From a virus: 60,722 nucleotides of DNA. Position 1 is the stretch's first letter, and each line of letters starts with the position of its first letter. The translations under genes were made by a program, and so were the position numbers. Shown here piece after piece: positions 7,023 to 15,547 of this stretch. The notes below the pieces were generated by a model. The model did not search any database, was not told the origin of the DNA, and worked only from the letters and a program-made list of their open reading frames with translations. The DNA is taken from positions 1-60,722 of the IMG/VR virus record IMGVR_UViG_3300033571_018267; one strand, written 5' to 3'.

Positions 7023-8129
7023 ATGACAAAACATCTTATAAGGCATTACGGAAAATACATTTATCGTCACGAGGATTACCAGGCAATATGCCAAGGCGAT
7101 GATTGTGCATCCCAGATACTTAGTCTTTTCGAGTTCTGGACTATTTGTAGGATAGAAGAAATCAAGCGAGTAGAAAGCTACAACGAGCAAAACAAAAGGA
7201 GTAAAGCGCATCTGTTGCAGACACCAGATTTATGGCTATACGAAACTATGGAAGATATAAGTGGTGGCATGATTAACGCTTACGGTGATTCTTCTATAAG
7301 AAAATCGCTCAAAAAGCTTATTGCATGGGGATTTATTGATTCCCGAAAATCGAAAAATGATTTTGACAGAACTAAGGAATACAAGTTTAATACTGAGTCA
7401 ATTCAATCATCACTAGATCAGTGGTGGAACGCTCAAAGCATTGGAAATTCCGATCCGGTAAAAACAACGTTCGAGCCGTTAGAAAAAACGTTGGAAACGG
7501 TAAAAACAACGTTCGAGCCGTTAAAAAAAACGCACGAGCCGTTGAATTTAACGTCTGATCTATATTCTCTAAACAGTCTTAATAAACAATCTCTTTTAAC
7601 AGAGGACGAAGGGAGCGAAATTGAATTAAATCCAAATACCGAAGACCCCAACCCAGAATTAATCGCTCCGTTGGTAAATAAGCCAGAATCTTCGCAACCA
7701 ACCGATAACTCAGCCCTGGGGGCAATAATTCCGCCGCCCCGCCCCGCGTCGAGTCACAACAAAGCGGATGAGCTTTTTACTAACCCACGCGAATTTAACA
7801 GCGCAAAAGGAACTTATAAAAGCGCAAGTTCAGATCCTTGGATGTCGTCTGCTCATAACCCCGATAAAGGCTTTTCTGAGTGGCTATTTTCCAAAAGATA
7901 TAAAGATAAGCCTTCAGCTACATTAGCCGATGCTAAAGCCGAAATTAGGAACAGTTGGGAGCGTGCTAGTGACTTATGGGAGGAATACCAATTTGAACTA
8001 CTTAAAAAACAGCAGCGAGTAGAAATCATTGATCCTGTACCAGATGAACCATATAAGCCACAGCAGAAACCAGGGCGCATGACAGAAGAAGCCAGAAACG
8101 AATTTATCCAAAAACTTGCATCTAAGTAG
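7023..8129 (+). CDS. Replication initiator-like protein (lambda O type)
   Basis: This is a 368-residue protein. Residues 1-125 form a winged-helix initiator-type domain (SQILSLFEFW, the helix SIRKSLKKLIAWGFIDSRK). The middle is low-complexity and contains five heptapeptide repeats (PVKTTFE, PLEKTLE, TVKTTFE, PLKKTHE, PLNLTSD). The C-terminal ~100 residues are helical and charged, suited to bind a helicase. The repeats are produced by 21-bp DNA iterons inside the gene, as in the lambda O gene/ori arrangement, and the next gene is a DnaB-type helicase 8 bases downstream. It therefore probably binds the iterons and loads the helicase. The family name cannot be fixed by eye. Confidence 0.7.
   Translation: MTKHLIRHYGKYIYRHEDYQAICQGDDCASQILSLFEFWTICRIEEIKRVESYNEQNKRSKAHLLQTPDLWLYETMEDISGGMINAYGDSSIRKSLKKLIAWGFIDSRKSKNDFDRTKEYKFNTESIQSSLDQWWNAQSIGNSDPVKTTFEPLEKTLETVKTTFEPLKKTHEPLNLTSDLYSLNSLNKQSLLTEDEGSEIELNPNTEDPNPELIAPLVNKPESSQPTDNSALGAIIPPPRPASSHNKADELFTNPREFNSAKGTYKSASSDPWMSSAHNPDKGFSEWLFSKRYKDKPSATLADAKAEIRNSWERASDLWEEYQFELLKKQQRVEIIDPVPDEPYKPQQKPGRMTEEARNEFIQKLASK
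7451..7555. other. Putative replication origin: five 21-bp iterons
   Basis: Five consecutive 21-bp units start at 7451, 7472, 7493, 7514 and 7535. They share the core CGAGCCGTT/CGATCCGGT followed by an A-run and ACGTT. They are followed by an AT-rich stretch (7556-7605) that could be the unwinding element. They lie inside the initiator gene and encode its heptapeptide repeats. Confidence 0.7.
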
Positions 8130-8137
8130 GGGAATTT

Positions 8138-9469
8138 ATGGCGACAACACAATTGCAGCTACCACCTCAAAGCATCGAAGCAGAAGAAGCAATTTTAGGC
8201 GGTATCTTATTAGACCCTAATGCGTTAGGGATAGTGTCGGCAATTTTAGAGAAAGAGGCATTTTACCTCAACACTCACCAAACTATTTACCAAGCATTGC
8301 TTGACCTTCATTCACAAAACAAATTAGTTGACAACCGAGAAAATAAACTAATTTTACTTGCCGACCACTTAAGCAACCAAGAACAATTACAGGACGTGGG
8401 GGGGCGAAATAAACTAGCAACACTGGTTGACCGCACAGTTTCCGCAGTCAACATTGACGCGATGGCTCGACTGGTAATGGAGAAATATACTAAGCGGCGA
8501 TTAATTATGGCTGGTAATGCGATCGCTCACGCCGGGCAAGATTCTTGGACTGACCCCGACGATGCAATCCAATTTGCAGAAACTCAAATATTTGAGATAT
8601 CGCAAAAACAGCATGGCGATCGCTACCAGCTTGGTAGTGCTAAAGAAATGGCTATTGAACTATTTGACTACCTTGAATCTGGCAAAATGCAAGGGGTGAA
8701 AATCGGCTGGTATGACTATGAAAACCTAACTGGCGGATTGCATAAAAGTAAGGTGAAGCTAATTGGTGGTGAGTCTTACATGGGGAAGTCTCATACAATG
8801 CTTGCCGAAGCTTATGGGCTGTTACTTCAGGGATTGCCGGTTCTTTATATCAGCCCAGAAATGGACAAAAAACAAGTAAATGCCCGAATGCTGGCGATGA
8901 TTACGGGGATAGATTCAGCAGAATTGCTTGATAACTCCCATAAATATTTAGATCAAATAGTTGATGGCATAGACAAACTTTCAGAACTTCCTTGGAAAGT
9001 CTACGATCACTCCTCTCCTACAGTTGGAACAATTGCATCAACCGTTAGGCGTGCGATAACTGAATTTGGTTGTCCGTTAGGCGCAGTTTATATTGATTAT
9101 TTACAGCAAATACCACTTAGCGGGAAACAACTACTTTCCTATGAAATAGGGCAGGTAGTGAGAGGAATTAGAGACATTGCAAAATATCATGAAGTGCCGA
9201 TTATTCTTGGTTCTCAATTGAACCGAGGCAACGCGAACTCTGAGAATAAGCGACCTACTAAAGATATGCTCCGAAACTCAGGAGAAATTTACGAAATATG
9301 CGATCAAGTAGTGCTACTTTACCGCCCTGGATATTACTCAAAAGATCCATCCGATCAAACTATTGAATTGATAGTTGAAAAGAACCGAGTCACGGGTAAA
9401 TCAGGGACGGCAACCATGTTATGTGATCTCAGAACATCTAAGTTTATGAACTTGAAAAAGGGGTATTGA
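8138..9469 (+). CDS. dnaB: DnaB-family replicative helicase
   Basis: This 443-residue protein starts with the DnaB N-terminal domain (PPQSIEAEEAILGGILLDPNAL, residues 9-30), which is the most diagnostic segment. The RecA-type core has a Walker A variant GESYMGKS (211-218), a Walker B-like VYIDYLQQ, and the H4-type sensor ILGSQLNRG near 357. It would unwind the phage origin as a hexamer loaded by the upstream initiator. The length is close to bacterial DnaB (~450). It is 8 bases after the initiator gene, so the two form a replication cassette. Confidence 0.92.
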   Translation: MATTQLQLPPQSIEAEEAILGGILLDPNALGIVSAILEKEAFYLNTHQTIYQALLDLHSQNKLVDNRENKLILLADHLSNQEQLQDVGGRNKLATLVDRTVSAVNIDAMARLVMEKYTKRRLIMAGNAIAHAGQDSWTDPDDAIQFAETQIFEISQKQHGDRYQLGSAKEMAIELFDYLESGKMQGVKIGWYDYENLTGGLHKSKVKLIGGESYMGKSHTMLAEAYGLLLQGLPVLYISPEMDKKQVNARMLAMITGIDSAELLDNSHKYLDQIVDGIDKLSELPWKVYDHSSPTVGTIASTVRRAITEFGCPLGAVYIDYLQQIPLSGKQLLSYEIGQVVRGIRDIAKYHEVPIILGSQLNRGNANSENKRPTKDMLRNSGEIYEICDQVVLLYRPGYYSKDPSDQTIELIVEKNRVTGKSGTATMLCDLRTSKFMNLKKGY

Positions 9470-9476
9470 TTGCCGT

Positions 9477-9641
9477 ATGGAGCTATCAACCGATGAATTT
9501 TACCTTCAAAAAATGATTTCTGAAATACAAGAAATTTTGAAAATAATCAAGCCGGGAGAAGATGAGCAAAGATACAAAAACAGACTTGCAGATTATCAGA
9601 AACAACTTGAAATCATGACTTGTAGATATTCGGGAGGTTGA
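9477..9641 (+). CDS. Small coiled-coil protein (54 aa)
   Basis: The frame starts MELSTDEFYLQKMISEIQEI and ends CRYSGG. It is strongly helical (LQKMISEIQEILKIIK, QRYKNRLADYQKQLEIM). It starts 7 bases after the helicase stop and ends at a ribosome-binding-like GGGAGG for the next gene. No family is recognised. Confidence 0.5.
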   Translation: MELSTDEFYLQKMISEIQEILKIIKPGEDEQRYKNRLADYQKQLEIMTCRYSGG

Positions 9642-9649
9642 ATTTTGGT

Positions 9650-10399
9650 ATGAAAAACATAAAAAACTGGACAGATGAAGAGGATTCGTATCTTCTGAAT
9701 TTTGGGAATCAACTTACTTGCAGGGAGCTACAGGAACGTCTTTGTGTTGGTCGTTCACAGTTAGATCATCGCTGTAAAATTCTTGGTGTTTCCCCAAAGA
9801 AACTAAAACATCATAAAATCCTCACAGAAGAGGAAAAGGAGGTTTGCTTACAAGGCTATCTTCACCAAGCAGCGGAAAAGTTGGGAGTCTCTATTCCAAC
9901 TGCTAGACGACGTAGGAGGGAGCTTTTAAGAATAGATTGTCGTGGTTTTGATACGAGAACGCCAGTGTCATTACCGCCATCTACACCAACAAGATCGCTG
10001 ATAAATTTTGTTGGTTTCAGTAATGGCGAAAAACCCGTAGAACCACCCATAGAATCAAGCATGGAATCAATAGCAGATCCAACATGGACACCCGAAGACG
10101 ACAGGCTTTTAATTAAGCGAATTAGCAATAATTCCATTGATAAAGTCGCCGAATTATTTGGGCAGACCGAAGAGCAAATTAAGGAAAGATTACGCCATGT
10201 TTTGAAAAAAGAAAAAGCCAAGATTGGTATTAACGAAATTTTGTTTCAATTCCAAGGAATGACCGCCGAACAAATTCATCAGATGGAACTTATTTATTCC
10301 TATAACCCTAAATCAGCTGTGAGATATTGTGAGGTGATCAGGGAATATGCAAAGAACAGAGCCGCATATTCACCAGCAAGAATTAAGAACGACAGATGA
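9650..10399 (+). CDS. SANT/Myb-like DNA-binding protein
   Basis: This protein of about 249 residues has two Myb/SANT-like repeats. The first is at the N-terminus (NWTDEEDSYLLNFGNQLTC) and the second at about 145-190 (TWTPEDDRLLIKRISNNS, then VAELFGQTEEQIKERL), each with the W/aromatic spacing of the fold. A middle HTH (EKLGVSIPTARRRRREL) is also visible. Start ATG 9650 is preferred to TTG 9638, with GGGAGG 16-21 bases upstream. The role is probably DNA binding in replication or late gene control. Confidence 0.65.
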   Translation: MKNIKNWTDEEDSYLLNFGNQLTCRELQERLCVGRSQLDHRCKILGVSPKKLKHHKILTEEEKEVCLQGYLHQAAEKLGVSIPTARRRRRELLRIDCRGFDTRTPVSLPPSTPTRSLINFVGFSNGEKPVEPPIESSMESIADPTWTPEDDRLLIKRISNNSIDKVAELFGQTEEQIKERLRHVLKKEKAKIGINEILFQFQGMTAEQIHQMELIYSYNPKSAVRYCEVIREYAKNRAAYSPARIKNDR

Positions 10400-10542
10400 A
10401 CCAATTAACTTTAGATTTCACGACAGTTGAAACACCAAAACCAATCATGAAACGTCATGGTTTTGACAGATACGATAGTCCGCATTGGTTCGTAACTCAT
10501 TTACCTAATTACATCAAATTAGAGGTTAAATTCAATGACTGA
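10396..10542 (+). CDS. Small hypothetical protein (48 aa)
   Basis: The frame starts MNQLTLDFTTVETPKPIMKR and overlaps both neighbours (ATGA at 10396 and 8 bases at its 3' end), which supports translation in an operon. The leading QLTLDF pattern is a common N- or C-terminal clamp-binding-like motif in phage proteins, but this is only a resemblance. Confidence 0.5.
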   Translation: MNQLTLDFTTVETPKPIMKRHGFDRYDSPHWFVTHLPNYIKLEVKFND

Positions 10543-12049
10543 CGACGATCTAACACCCTGGAATCCCGCTTATTTTGGACACACAGATTTCCAAAAAGAA
10601 TCCGATGGGCAACTAACCATTTTCTTTGAAGATGCCCACGAACCACCAGACCCCGACGATTTCGCCAGTATCGCAGACTACGAAATCGCCTGGACTGAAC
10701 GGGAACAAACACAAACTTTACCACAAGAGGACACGATTATGAATTTTCAACTAACAACACCATTTGACAGCGAAATCGAACAACTCAAAGCTAGATTGGC
10801 AGAACTAGAAACACAAAAACACCGCGTCTCTACCTGTGCAAATAGGATTGTTGAACAGGTTGGGGAATGCGTTATTGAGATGAAAGAAGCGGGGGTGAGT
10901 AATGGAATTTTGAGCAATTGGGCGTGTGTGATTTACAAAGAAATAACAGGTGAAGATGTCCCCGCGCTGAGTAACTCGGATGTTTTGAAAGGTGCAATCG
11001 CATGGGAAGAAAAGTATAAAGAAGCGCGTCAAAAAGTAGTGGAATCAGTGGCTTTGTGCAAATTCTTCGCACTTGAAAACCAAAAAATAAAAGAAGAACT
11101 CCAAAAACTGCAATCTGGCAATAGCAAGGACACAGAAGAACCGTTTAAAATTGATTTGCTCAAAAAAGTTTCTGATTTAACTATTGAGCGTGATACAGCA
11201 TTGGAAAGATTAGCGGAACTGGAAAAACTAAATGCCAGTAATGCGCGGGGGATTGCACAACTTTCTGTAGCCAATCAGGAATTATGCGAGAAATTAGATA
11301 AGCTAAATAAACCTGAAGAATTAGAGGAAAGCTCCAGCCCCAGTCAAAACGATATTCCTGTGGGAGTGCGTGTAGAAGTGGCAGATCCAGCATACTCAAA
11401 TTATCCACGCGGAATAGTGGCTGCTGTATCAGATGACGGCGTATCCGTGCATTTTCACAAGACAGATGAAACCGAGGAAGAAACAGTTATTTTCCCTGCA
11501 TCTTCCCTTAATGTCATCCCCAAAGATCCCGGAGAGGAAGCCCAAGAAATAGTATCAGAATTTCTCAGAAAACTTGACAGAATTAGCCGCGTTGACAAAC
11601 TGGATTGGGTGAAAATTAAAGAACTACCCCTCAACATTGAAACCATGCGGGAATTAGGATTGCAAGCAAAACCCAAGTCCAAAACGCATAGTTATTTGCT
11701 AGAACAAATGCCCGTAATATGTGCTAGTTATGTCAGTGAAACAGGCGATAGATCAGACTTAGAATGGTTGCCCAAGCACTTTGTCGAAAGGGTGGAATAT
11801 TTGCTCAAAATAGAGGCGTTGGGCAGTGCCAGCCATGAATCAACTGGTGAGGAAGAAGAATCAAAAAAGCCTCCTCGGTCTACGTCCCTTTCTGAAGCAA
11901 AGCCGACTATCCAGCGTGGTGATAGCGTCCGTCACTTGGTATATGGGGAGCGCACAGTCTTAGATGTTAACGGCGAATGGATCAACGTCAAGGATCCAGA
12001 CGGATTAACCGATATGTGGAATATTTCAGATGTTGAATTAGTTGCATAA
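10535..12049 (+). CDS. Coiled-coil protein with C-terminal Tudor/KOW-like segments
   Basis: This is a 504-residue acidic protein. Residues 65-100 and 195-250 are coiled coil (EIEQLKARLAELETQ; ERDTALERLAELEKL). Two small beta segments follow: PVGVRVEVADPAYSNYPRGI near 270-320 and GDSVRHLVYGERTVLDVNGE at the C-terminus. Both have the alternating pattern of Tudor/KOW-like domains in which a modified position or structure is read. An internal ATG (10740, MNFQLTTPF) could start a shorter product. The function is unknown; it is co-transcribed with the replication genes. Confidence 0.55.
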   Translation: MTDDDLTPWNPAYFGHTDFQKESDGQLTIFFEDAHEPPDPDDFASIADYEIAWTEREQTQTLPQEDTIMNFQLTTPFDSEIEQLKARLAELETQKHRVSTCANRIVEQVGECVIEMKEAGVSNGILSNWACVIYKEITGEDVPALSNSDVLKGAIAWEEKYKEARQKVVESVALCKFFALENQKIKEELQKLQSGNSKDTEEPFKIDLLKKVSDLTIERDTALERLAELEKLNASNARGIAQLSVANQELCEKLDKLNKPEELEESSSPSQNDIPVGVRVEVADPAYSNYPRGIVAAVSDDGVSVHFHKTDETEEETVIFPASSLNVIPKDPGEEAQEIVSEFLRKLDRISRVDKLDWVKIKELPLNIETMRELGLQAKPKSKTHSYLLEQMPVICASYVSETGDRSDLEWLPKHFVERVEYLLKIEALGSASHESTGEEEESKKPPRSTSLSEAKPTIQRGDSVRHLVYGERTVLDVNGEWINVKDPDGLTDMWNISDVELVA

Positions 12050-12058
12050 ACATTGTTA

Positions 12059-12090
12059 TTGGCATATCAAATACTTTTAAGATATGCCAA
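12059..12090. promoter_or_regulatory. 10-bp inverted repeat before the methyltransferase
   Basis: TTGGCATATC (12059-12068) and GATATGCCAA (12081-12090) form a perfect inverted repeat with a 12-base loop, 32 bases before the methyltransferase start. There is no T-run, so an operator or an mRNA hairpin limiting methyltransferase expression is more likely than a terminator. Confidence 0.5.
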
Positions 12091-12122
12091 TAATTCACAT
12101 TATTGAAAGCAGGGATAAAACA

Positions 12123-13028
12123 ATGAGAATAGGTTCAATTTGCTCAGGCGGTGGAATTGCTTTACACTGGTTAGGAACAAATATTTGGGGGATTGAATGC
12201 GATGAGGCGATCGCCAATGTCTACGCCAAGAATCACCCCAGCAGCAAAATAATCACAGATTACGTCCAAAATGTTAGCCCGGAAGAATTAGAGGATGTAG
12301 ATTGTATAATTGCCACGCCTAGCTGTAGAAATGCCAGTATTGCTAATTCAAAAGCAGGTGAAACGGCGGATGATTTGATTGTGGCGGAATCTATAGCTAA
12401 CATCGTCAAAACAAAACTCCCAAAATTCTTTATCCTGGAGAATGTAGAAGGATATAGAAAATTTGAGAGCTTTGTAAATATCAGGGCGGAACTCATCAAC
12501 CAAGATTATTATACCACTACTCAAATTCTAAATCTACAAGATTTTGGCATTGCTCAAAGTCGGAAAAGAATGTATTTGTTAGCAGCCAGAAATCAAGAGA
12601 TTACCGATATCCAATTACCTCAAGTTGTACAAGCAGGATGGTATGAGGCGATCGCTGATTTAATACCTACACTCCCAGAAACATTCCTCTCAAAATATCA
12701 GGAAAAGTGCAAGGGCATGACTGATACCTGCTTAATTCGGCGCATTGGTGCTAACACGGCGAATAATCGGGCTTATCAACCGCATGAACCGTCATTCACG
12801 ATTCGTGCATTTGGGCGCAAAGCTGATAACCACTGGAATCAGGCAAATGTACTGATTGATGGCGTAGTTAAATCGGTTACGCCGCAAGCTTGCCTCAGAT
12901 TCTTTGGTGACAAGCAAACCGCCGATAAAATCTGGCTACCCGAACGAAAAGCACTAGCGATGGAGATAGTCGGGAATGGTGCATCGTGGGAAATTATGCA
13001 GATCCTCTTGAATCATATTTCGGTTTAG
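12123..13028 (+). CDS. C5 cytosine DNA methyltransferase
   Basis: This 301-residue Dcm-type enzyme would transfer a methyl group from AdoMet to cytosine C5. Motif I is IGSICSGGGIALHWLG, motif IV with the catalytic Cys is TPSCRNAS (instead of the usual PPCQxFS), motif VI is LENVEGY, motif VIII is QSRKRMYLL and motif X is GNGASWEI. The target recognition part is short. ATG 12123 is preferred to 12084 because motif I normally begins within a few residues of the start and AGGGAT precedes it. There is no restriction enzyme nearby, so it is an orphan that probably protects phage DNA. Confidence 0.88.
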   Translation: MRIGSICSGGGIALHWLGTNIWGIECDEAIANVYAKNHPSSKIITDYVQNVSPEELEDVDCIIATPSCRNASIANSKAGETADDLIVAESIANIVKTKLPKFFILENVEGYRKFESFVNIRAELINQDYYTTTQILNLQDFGIAQSRKRMYLLAARNQEITDIQLPQVVQAGWYEAIADLIPTLPETFLSKYQEKCKGMTDTCLIRRIGANTANNRAYQPHEPSFTIRAFGRKADNHWNQANVLIDGVVKSVTPQACLRFFGDKQTADKIWLPERKALAMEIVGNGASWEIMQILLNHISV

Positions 13029-13097
13029 GCTATATTATTGGTATGCCTATAACTGAATTGATATATTGAGCAAGCTTTACACCCCAATCACTCCATT

Positions 13098-13123
13098 GCC
13101 ACCTCTGCGCGGGGTGGCTTTTT
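13098..13123 (+). terminator. Terminator after the methyltransferase
   Basis: The stem GCCACC/GGTGGC with a 9-base loop is followed by TTTTT. It separates the early from the packaging region. Confidence 0.75.
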
Positions 13124-13254
13124 ATTGGGAATAATAAAATAAAAGCAGTTAAAATCCTTTGATTAATTAATAGTAATTTTATGCTAATTATGGTGTGACT
13201 ACATAATCCGTGCGCTAATATACGCTACAGTTTGATATATTACAGTTTGTGAAA

Positions 13255-13854
13255 ATGAAAAAAACAGGAAGGCCAAAAGGTAAAAGTCCGCGAACTTCTA
13301 TTCAAATTGAAAATGATAGAGTTTTTATTGCAGAGAAATACCTGCAAGGATGGACTCAACAGAAGATTGCTGATCACCTAGAGATACCTCAACAGTGCGT
13401 TTCAGATGAGTTAAAAACAATTAGAAAACGTTGGTTAGAATCTTCAATCAGGGATTTTGATGAGGCTAAATCACGAGAATTGGCTAGGATAGACTTGCTT
13501 GAAAAGGAAGCATGGGAGGCATGGGAAAAGTCAAAACTTCCTAAAACGACCAAGACTCATAAGCGGGGACAAACACCCAAGGGCGATATAAACGAAATCA
13601 CCGACAAGGTAGAAGAAAGGGAAGGTAACAAAGCTTTCTTGGATGTAATTGATAGGTGTATTTTACGCCGCTGCACAATCCTTGGTATTGATGCTGAAAT
13701 TAAATTCCAAGACATTAATTTAGCGATCGCAACCGCAGTTAGAGCCGGATTTAAAGTAGAAGCCCCCCGTGATGAAATTAACCAGGACAATGCTATTGCC
13801 GTCAACGGCGAAGCTGTTGACACCGACAGAGATAGCGACAAATCAGAGGAATAA
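13255..13854 (+). CDS. Terminase small subunit-like protein
   Basis: This 199-residue protein has an N-terminal HTH (FIAEKYLQGWTQQKIADHLEIPQQCVSDELKTIRKRW). A long helix and a Lys-rich middle follow. It immediately precedes and overlaps the large terminase gene, the normal position for TerS, which recognises the packaging site. ATG 13255 is preferred to GTG 13249. Family assignment rests on context plus the HTH. Confidence 0.65.
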   Translation: MKKTGRPKGKSPRTSIQIENDRVFIAEKYLQGWTQQKIADHLEIPQQCVSDELKTIRKRWLESSIRDFDEAKSRELARIDLLEKEAWEAWEKSKLPKTTKTHKRGQTPKGDINEITDKVEEREGNKAFLDVIDRCILRRCTILGIDAEIKFQDINLAIATAVRAGFKVEAPRDEINQDNAIAVNGEAVDTDRDSDKSEE

Positions 13855-15262
13855 ATACAACATCCCTGAATCCTACAAAGATTTTTTAACAGAATGTTGT
13901 CGCATCCGTTCGGGTAATAAATTTATCCCATTCCTGCCCTATGAGTATCAAGTGGTTATTTCCGATTTGATAGACAAGCATAGGGGCGTTATCGCATTTA
14001 AAACTAGACAGATGGGGGCTACCGAGTGCATAAGTGCTAAGTTTCTCCACAAAGCGTTATTAAATCCTGCTTATGCTGCGGCTGTGATGTCATTGGGGCA
14101 AAAAGAATCATCGAACGTAGCGACACGGATACAGGCGATGCCGTCAAATGTTCCTAATTTGGCGTTCCTGACTAAATCTAAAACTGAGATTCATTTTCAG
14201 GATGCGGGTAAGATTTGGTTTAGACCAGCGACGGATAACGCCACGCGATCGCTAGAATCAATTTCAGATTTACTATTTGATGAGGCCGCATTTCCCCAAA
14301 ACTTTGAGGAAATTTATTCAGCGTCCGCACCGTCACAAGAGGCGGTAGGGGATGAAGCGCGGACGATAATTGCATCTACCATGTCAGAACTTGGTAAACT
14401 CTCAAGATTTTGGCAGATATTTGACGACGCGAACCCAGTAGACGCAGATGAAATGGTGAACCGCGTCAAGGAAGGGAAGGAAGAACCGTGTACTCACTGG
14501 GTAGATGCAAACGGATGGGCTAAAGTAATCTTGCACTGGAGAGCGCATCCAGTTTATGTATCAATACCCGATTACCTGCAACGGACCAAGGACAAACACA
14601 AGCTAACCGACTCAAAGTTACAACGGGAATACAATCTGGGTATTCCTGCTTTTGGCGGGTCCCTATTTAATCCTGAAGCGATATCAGCTTGTGCAGTTGG
14701 TAGTTGGGAGTTGCCAAAACCCGGACGGCATTATTTGTCCATGCTTGACCCTAACTTTGGCGGTAGTGATTTCTGGGAGTATCTGATTTTGGATATTACG
14801 GAATTGCCTTATACCATCGTCGCGGAGTACAGGGAACAGAACCGACAATCAACATTTTGTGTAGAGAAAACTTTAGAATTATCTGATATTTATAAACCGC
14901 TGATGATGGTAATTGAGCATAATAGCGGCGGTGCCGTAATTGCTGAAAAGATTATCAAAACCAGACCGGAATTAAGAGTGGAAACTGTGAATACGTCCCG
15001 TGTCTCCAAAGTCCAAAATACTGACCGCATGGCGTTGATGATTGAACGGGGTGAGATTAATTATCCCCTTGACTGGGCTGGTATTGGGGAAATGAAAAAC
15101 TTTGGATTGCAAGACAGACGCGCAATTTCTGGGCATGACGACGCTGTTATGTGCCTTGCTATTGGGTTGGCTAAATTAGATGAGGCACTAAAACTCAGGG
15201 GCAACGAAATGGTGGGAGAATTGGGGACTGTAATACAGCCTCAGAAACGGCGGTTTAGGTGA
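13817..15262 (+). CDS. Terminase large subunit
   Basis: This is the packaging ATPase/nuclease of about 481 residues. The Walker A-type segment is FKTRQMGATECISA and the Walker B is LLFDEAAF with the following catalytic E. The C-terminal RNase H-like nuclease carries acidic residues in MLDPNFGG, VIEHNSGG and GHDDAVMCLAIG. The TTG at 13817 (then TPTEIATNQRNKYN) is the likeliest start, because the 16 upstream in-frame codons overlap TerS and look unrelated. The fold is that of gp17/T4-like terminases. Confidence 0.9.
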   Translation: MTPTEIATNQRNKYNIPESYKDFLTECCRIRSGNKFIPFLPYEYQVVISDLIDKHRGVIAFKTRQMGATECISAKFLHKALLNPAYAAAVMSLGQKESSNVATRIQAMPSNVPNLAFLTKSKTEIHFQDAGKIWFRPATDNATRSLESISDLLFDEAAFPQNFEEIYSASAPSQEAVGDEARTIIASTMSELGKLSRFWQIFDDANPVDADEMVNRVKEGKEEPCTHWVDANGWAKVILHWRAHPVYVSIPDYLQRTKDKHKLTDSKLQREYNLGIPAFGGSLFNPEAISACAVGSWELPKPGRHYLSMLDPNFGGSDFWEYLILDITELPYTIVAEYREQNRQSTFCVEKTLELSDIYKPLMMVIEHNSGGAVIAEKIIKTRPELRVETVNTSRVSKVQNTDRMALMIERGEINYPLDWAGIGEMKNFGLQDRRAISGHDDAVMCLAIGLAKLDEALKLRGNEMVGELGTVIQPQKRRFR

Positions 15263-15299
15263 CGTTAGTGATCGCTCACAAAGAACGACCGCCAAAATA

Positions 15300-15476
15300 C
15301 TAAATTACGTCAACTACGGACGGATACCACTGCAAAGATTGAACAGTTTTATTGTGACCTTTTGCCGTATCCAATACCAATCGAGAATATTCCTCACCCT
15401 GATCCGTTGGTAGCCAGCATGGGTTACCAGATGGGTTTTTGATTTGCAGCCCTTCATCCATCAGCAGCGTGTTCAT
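15300..15476 (-). CDS. Small antisense-oriented gene (58 aa)
   Basis: A leftward frame starts MNTLLMDEGLQIKNPSGNPC and ends QWYPSVVDVI. It fills the gap between terminase and portal, the only leftward gene in the packaging cluster. A TATAAT lies about 11 bases upstream on its strand. The composition is protein-like (strand-rich). The function is unknown; it may be a moron-type gene. Confidence 0.5.
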   Translation of the reverse strand: MNTLLMDEGLQIKNPSGNPCWLPTDQGEEYSRLVLDTAKGHNKTVQSLQWYPSVVDVI

Positions 15477-15547
15477 TTTCCGCGCTGATTATAACGTCGA
15501 AACATCAATAACATAGCGTATAATTACGATAAATACGTATATGGAAT

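Noticed and set aside
12084-12122. Upstream start of the methyltransferase
   Set aside because: The added 13 residues precede the conserved motif I and overlap the inverted repeat at 12059-12090; ATG 12123 has a better ribosome site.
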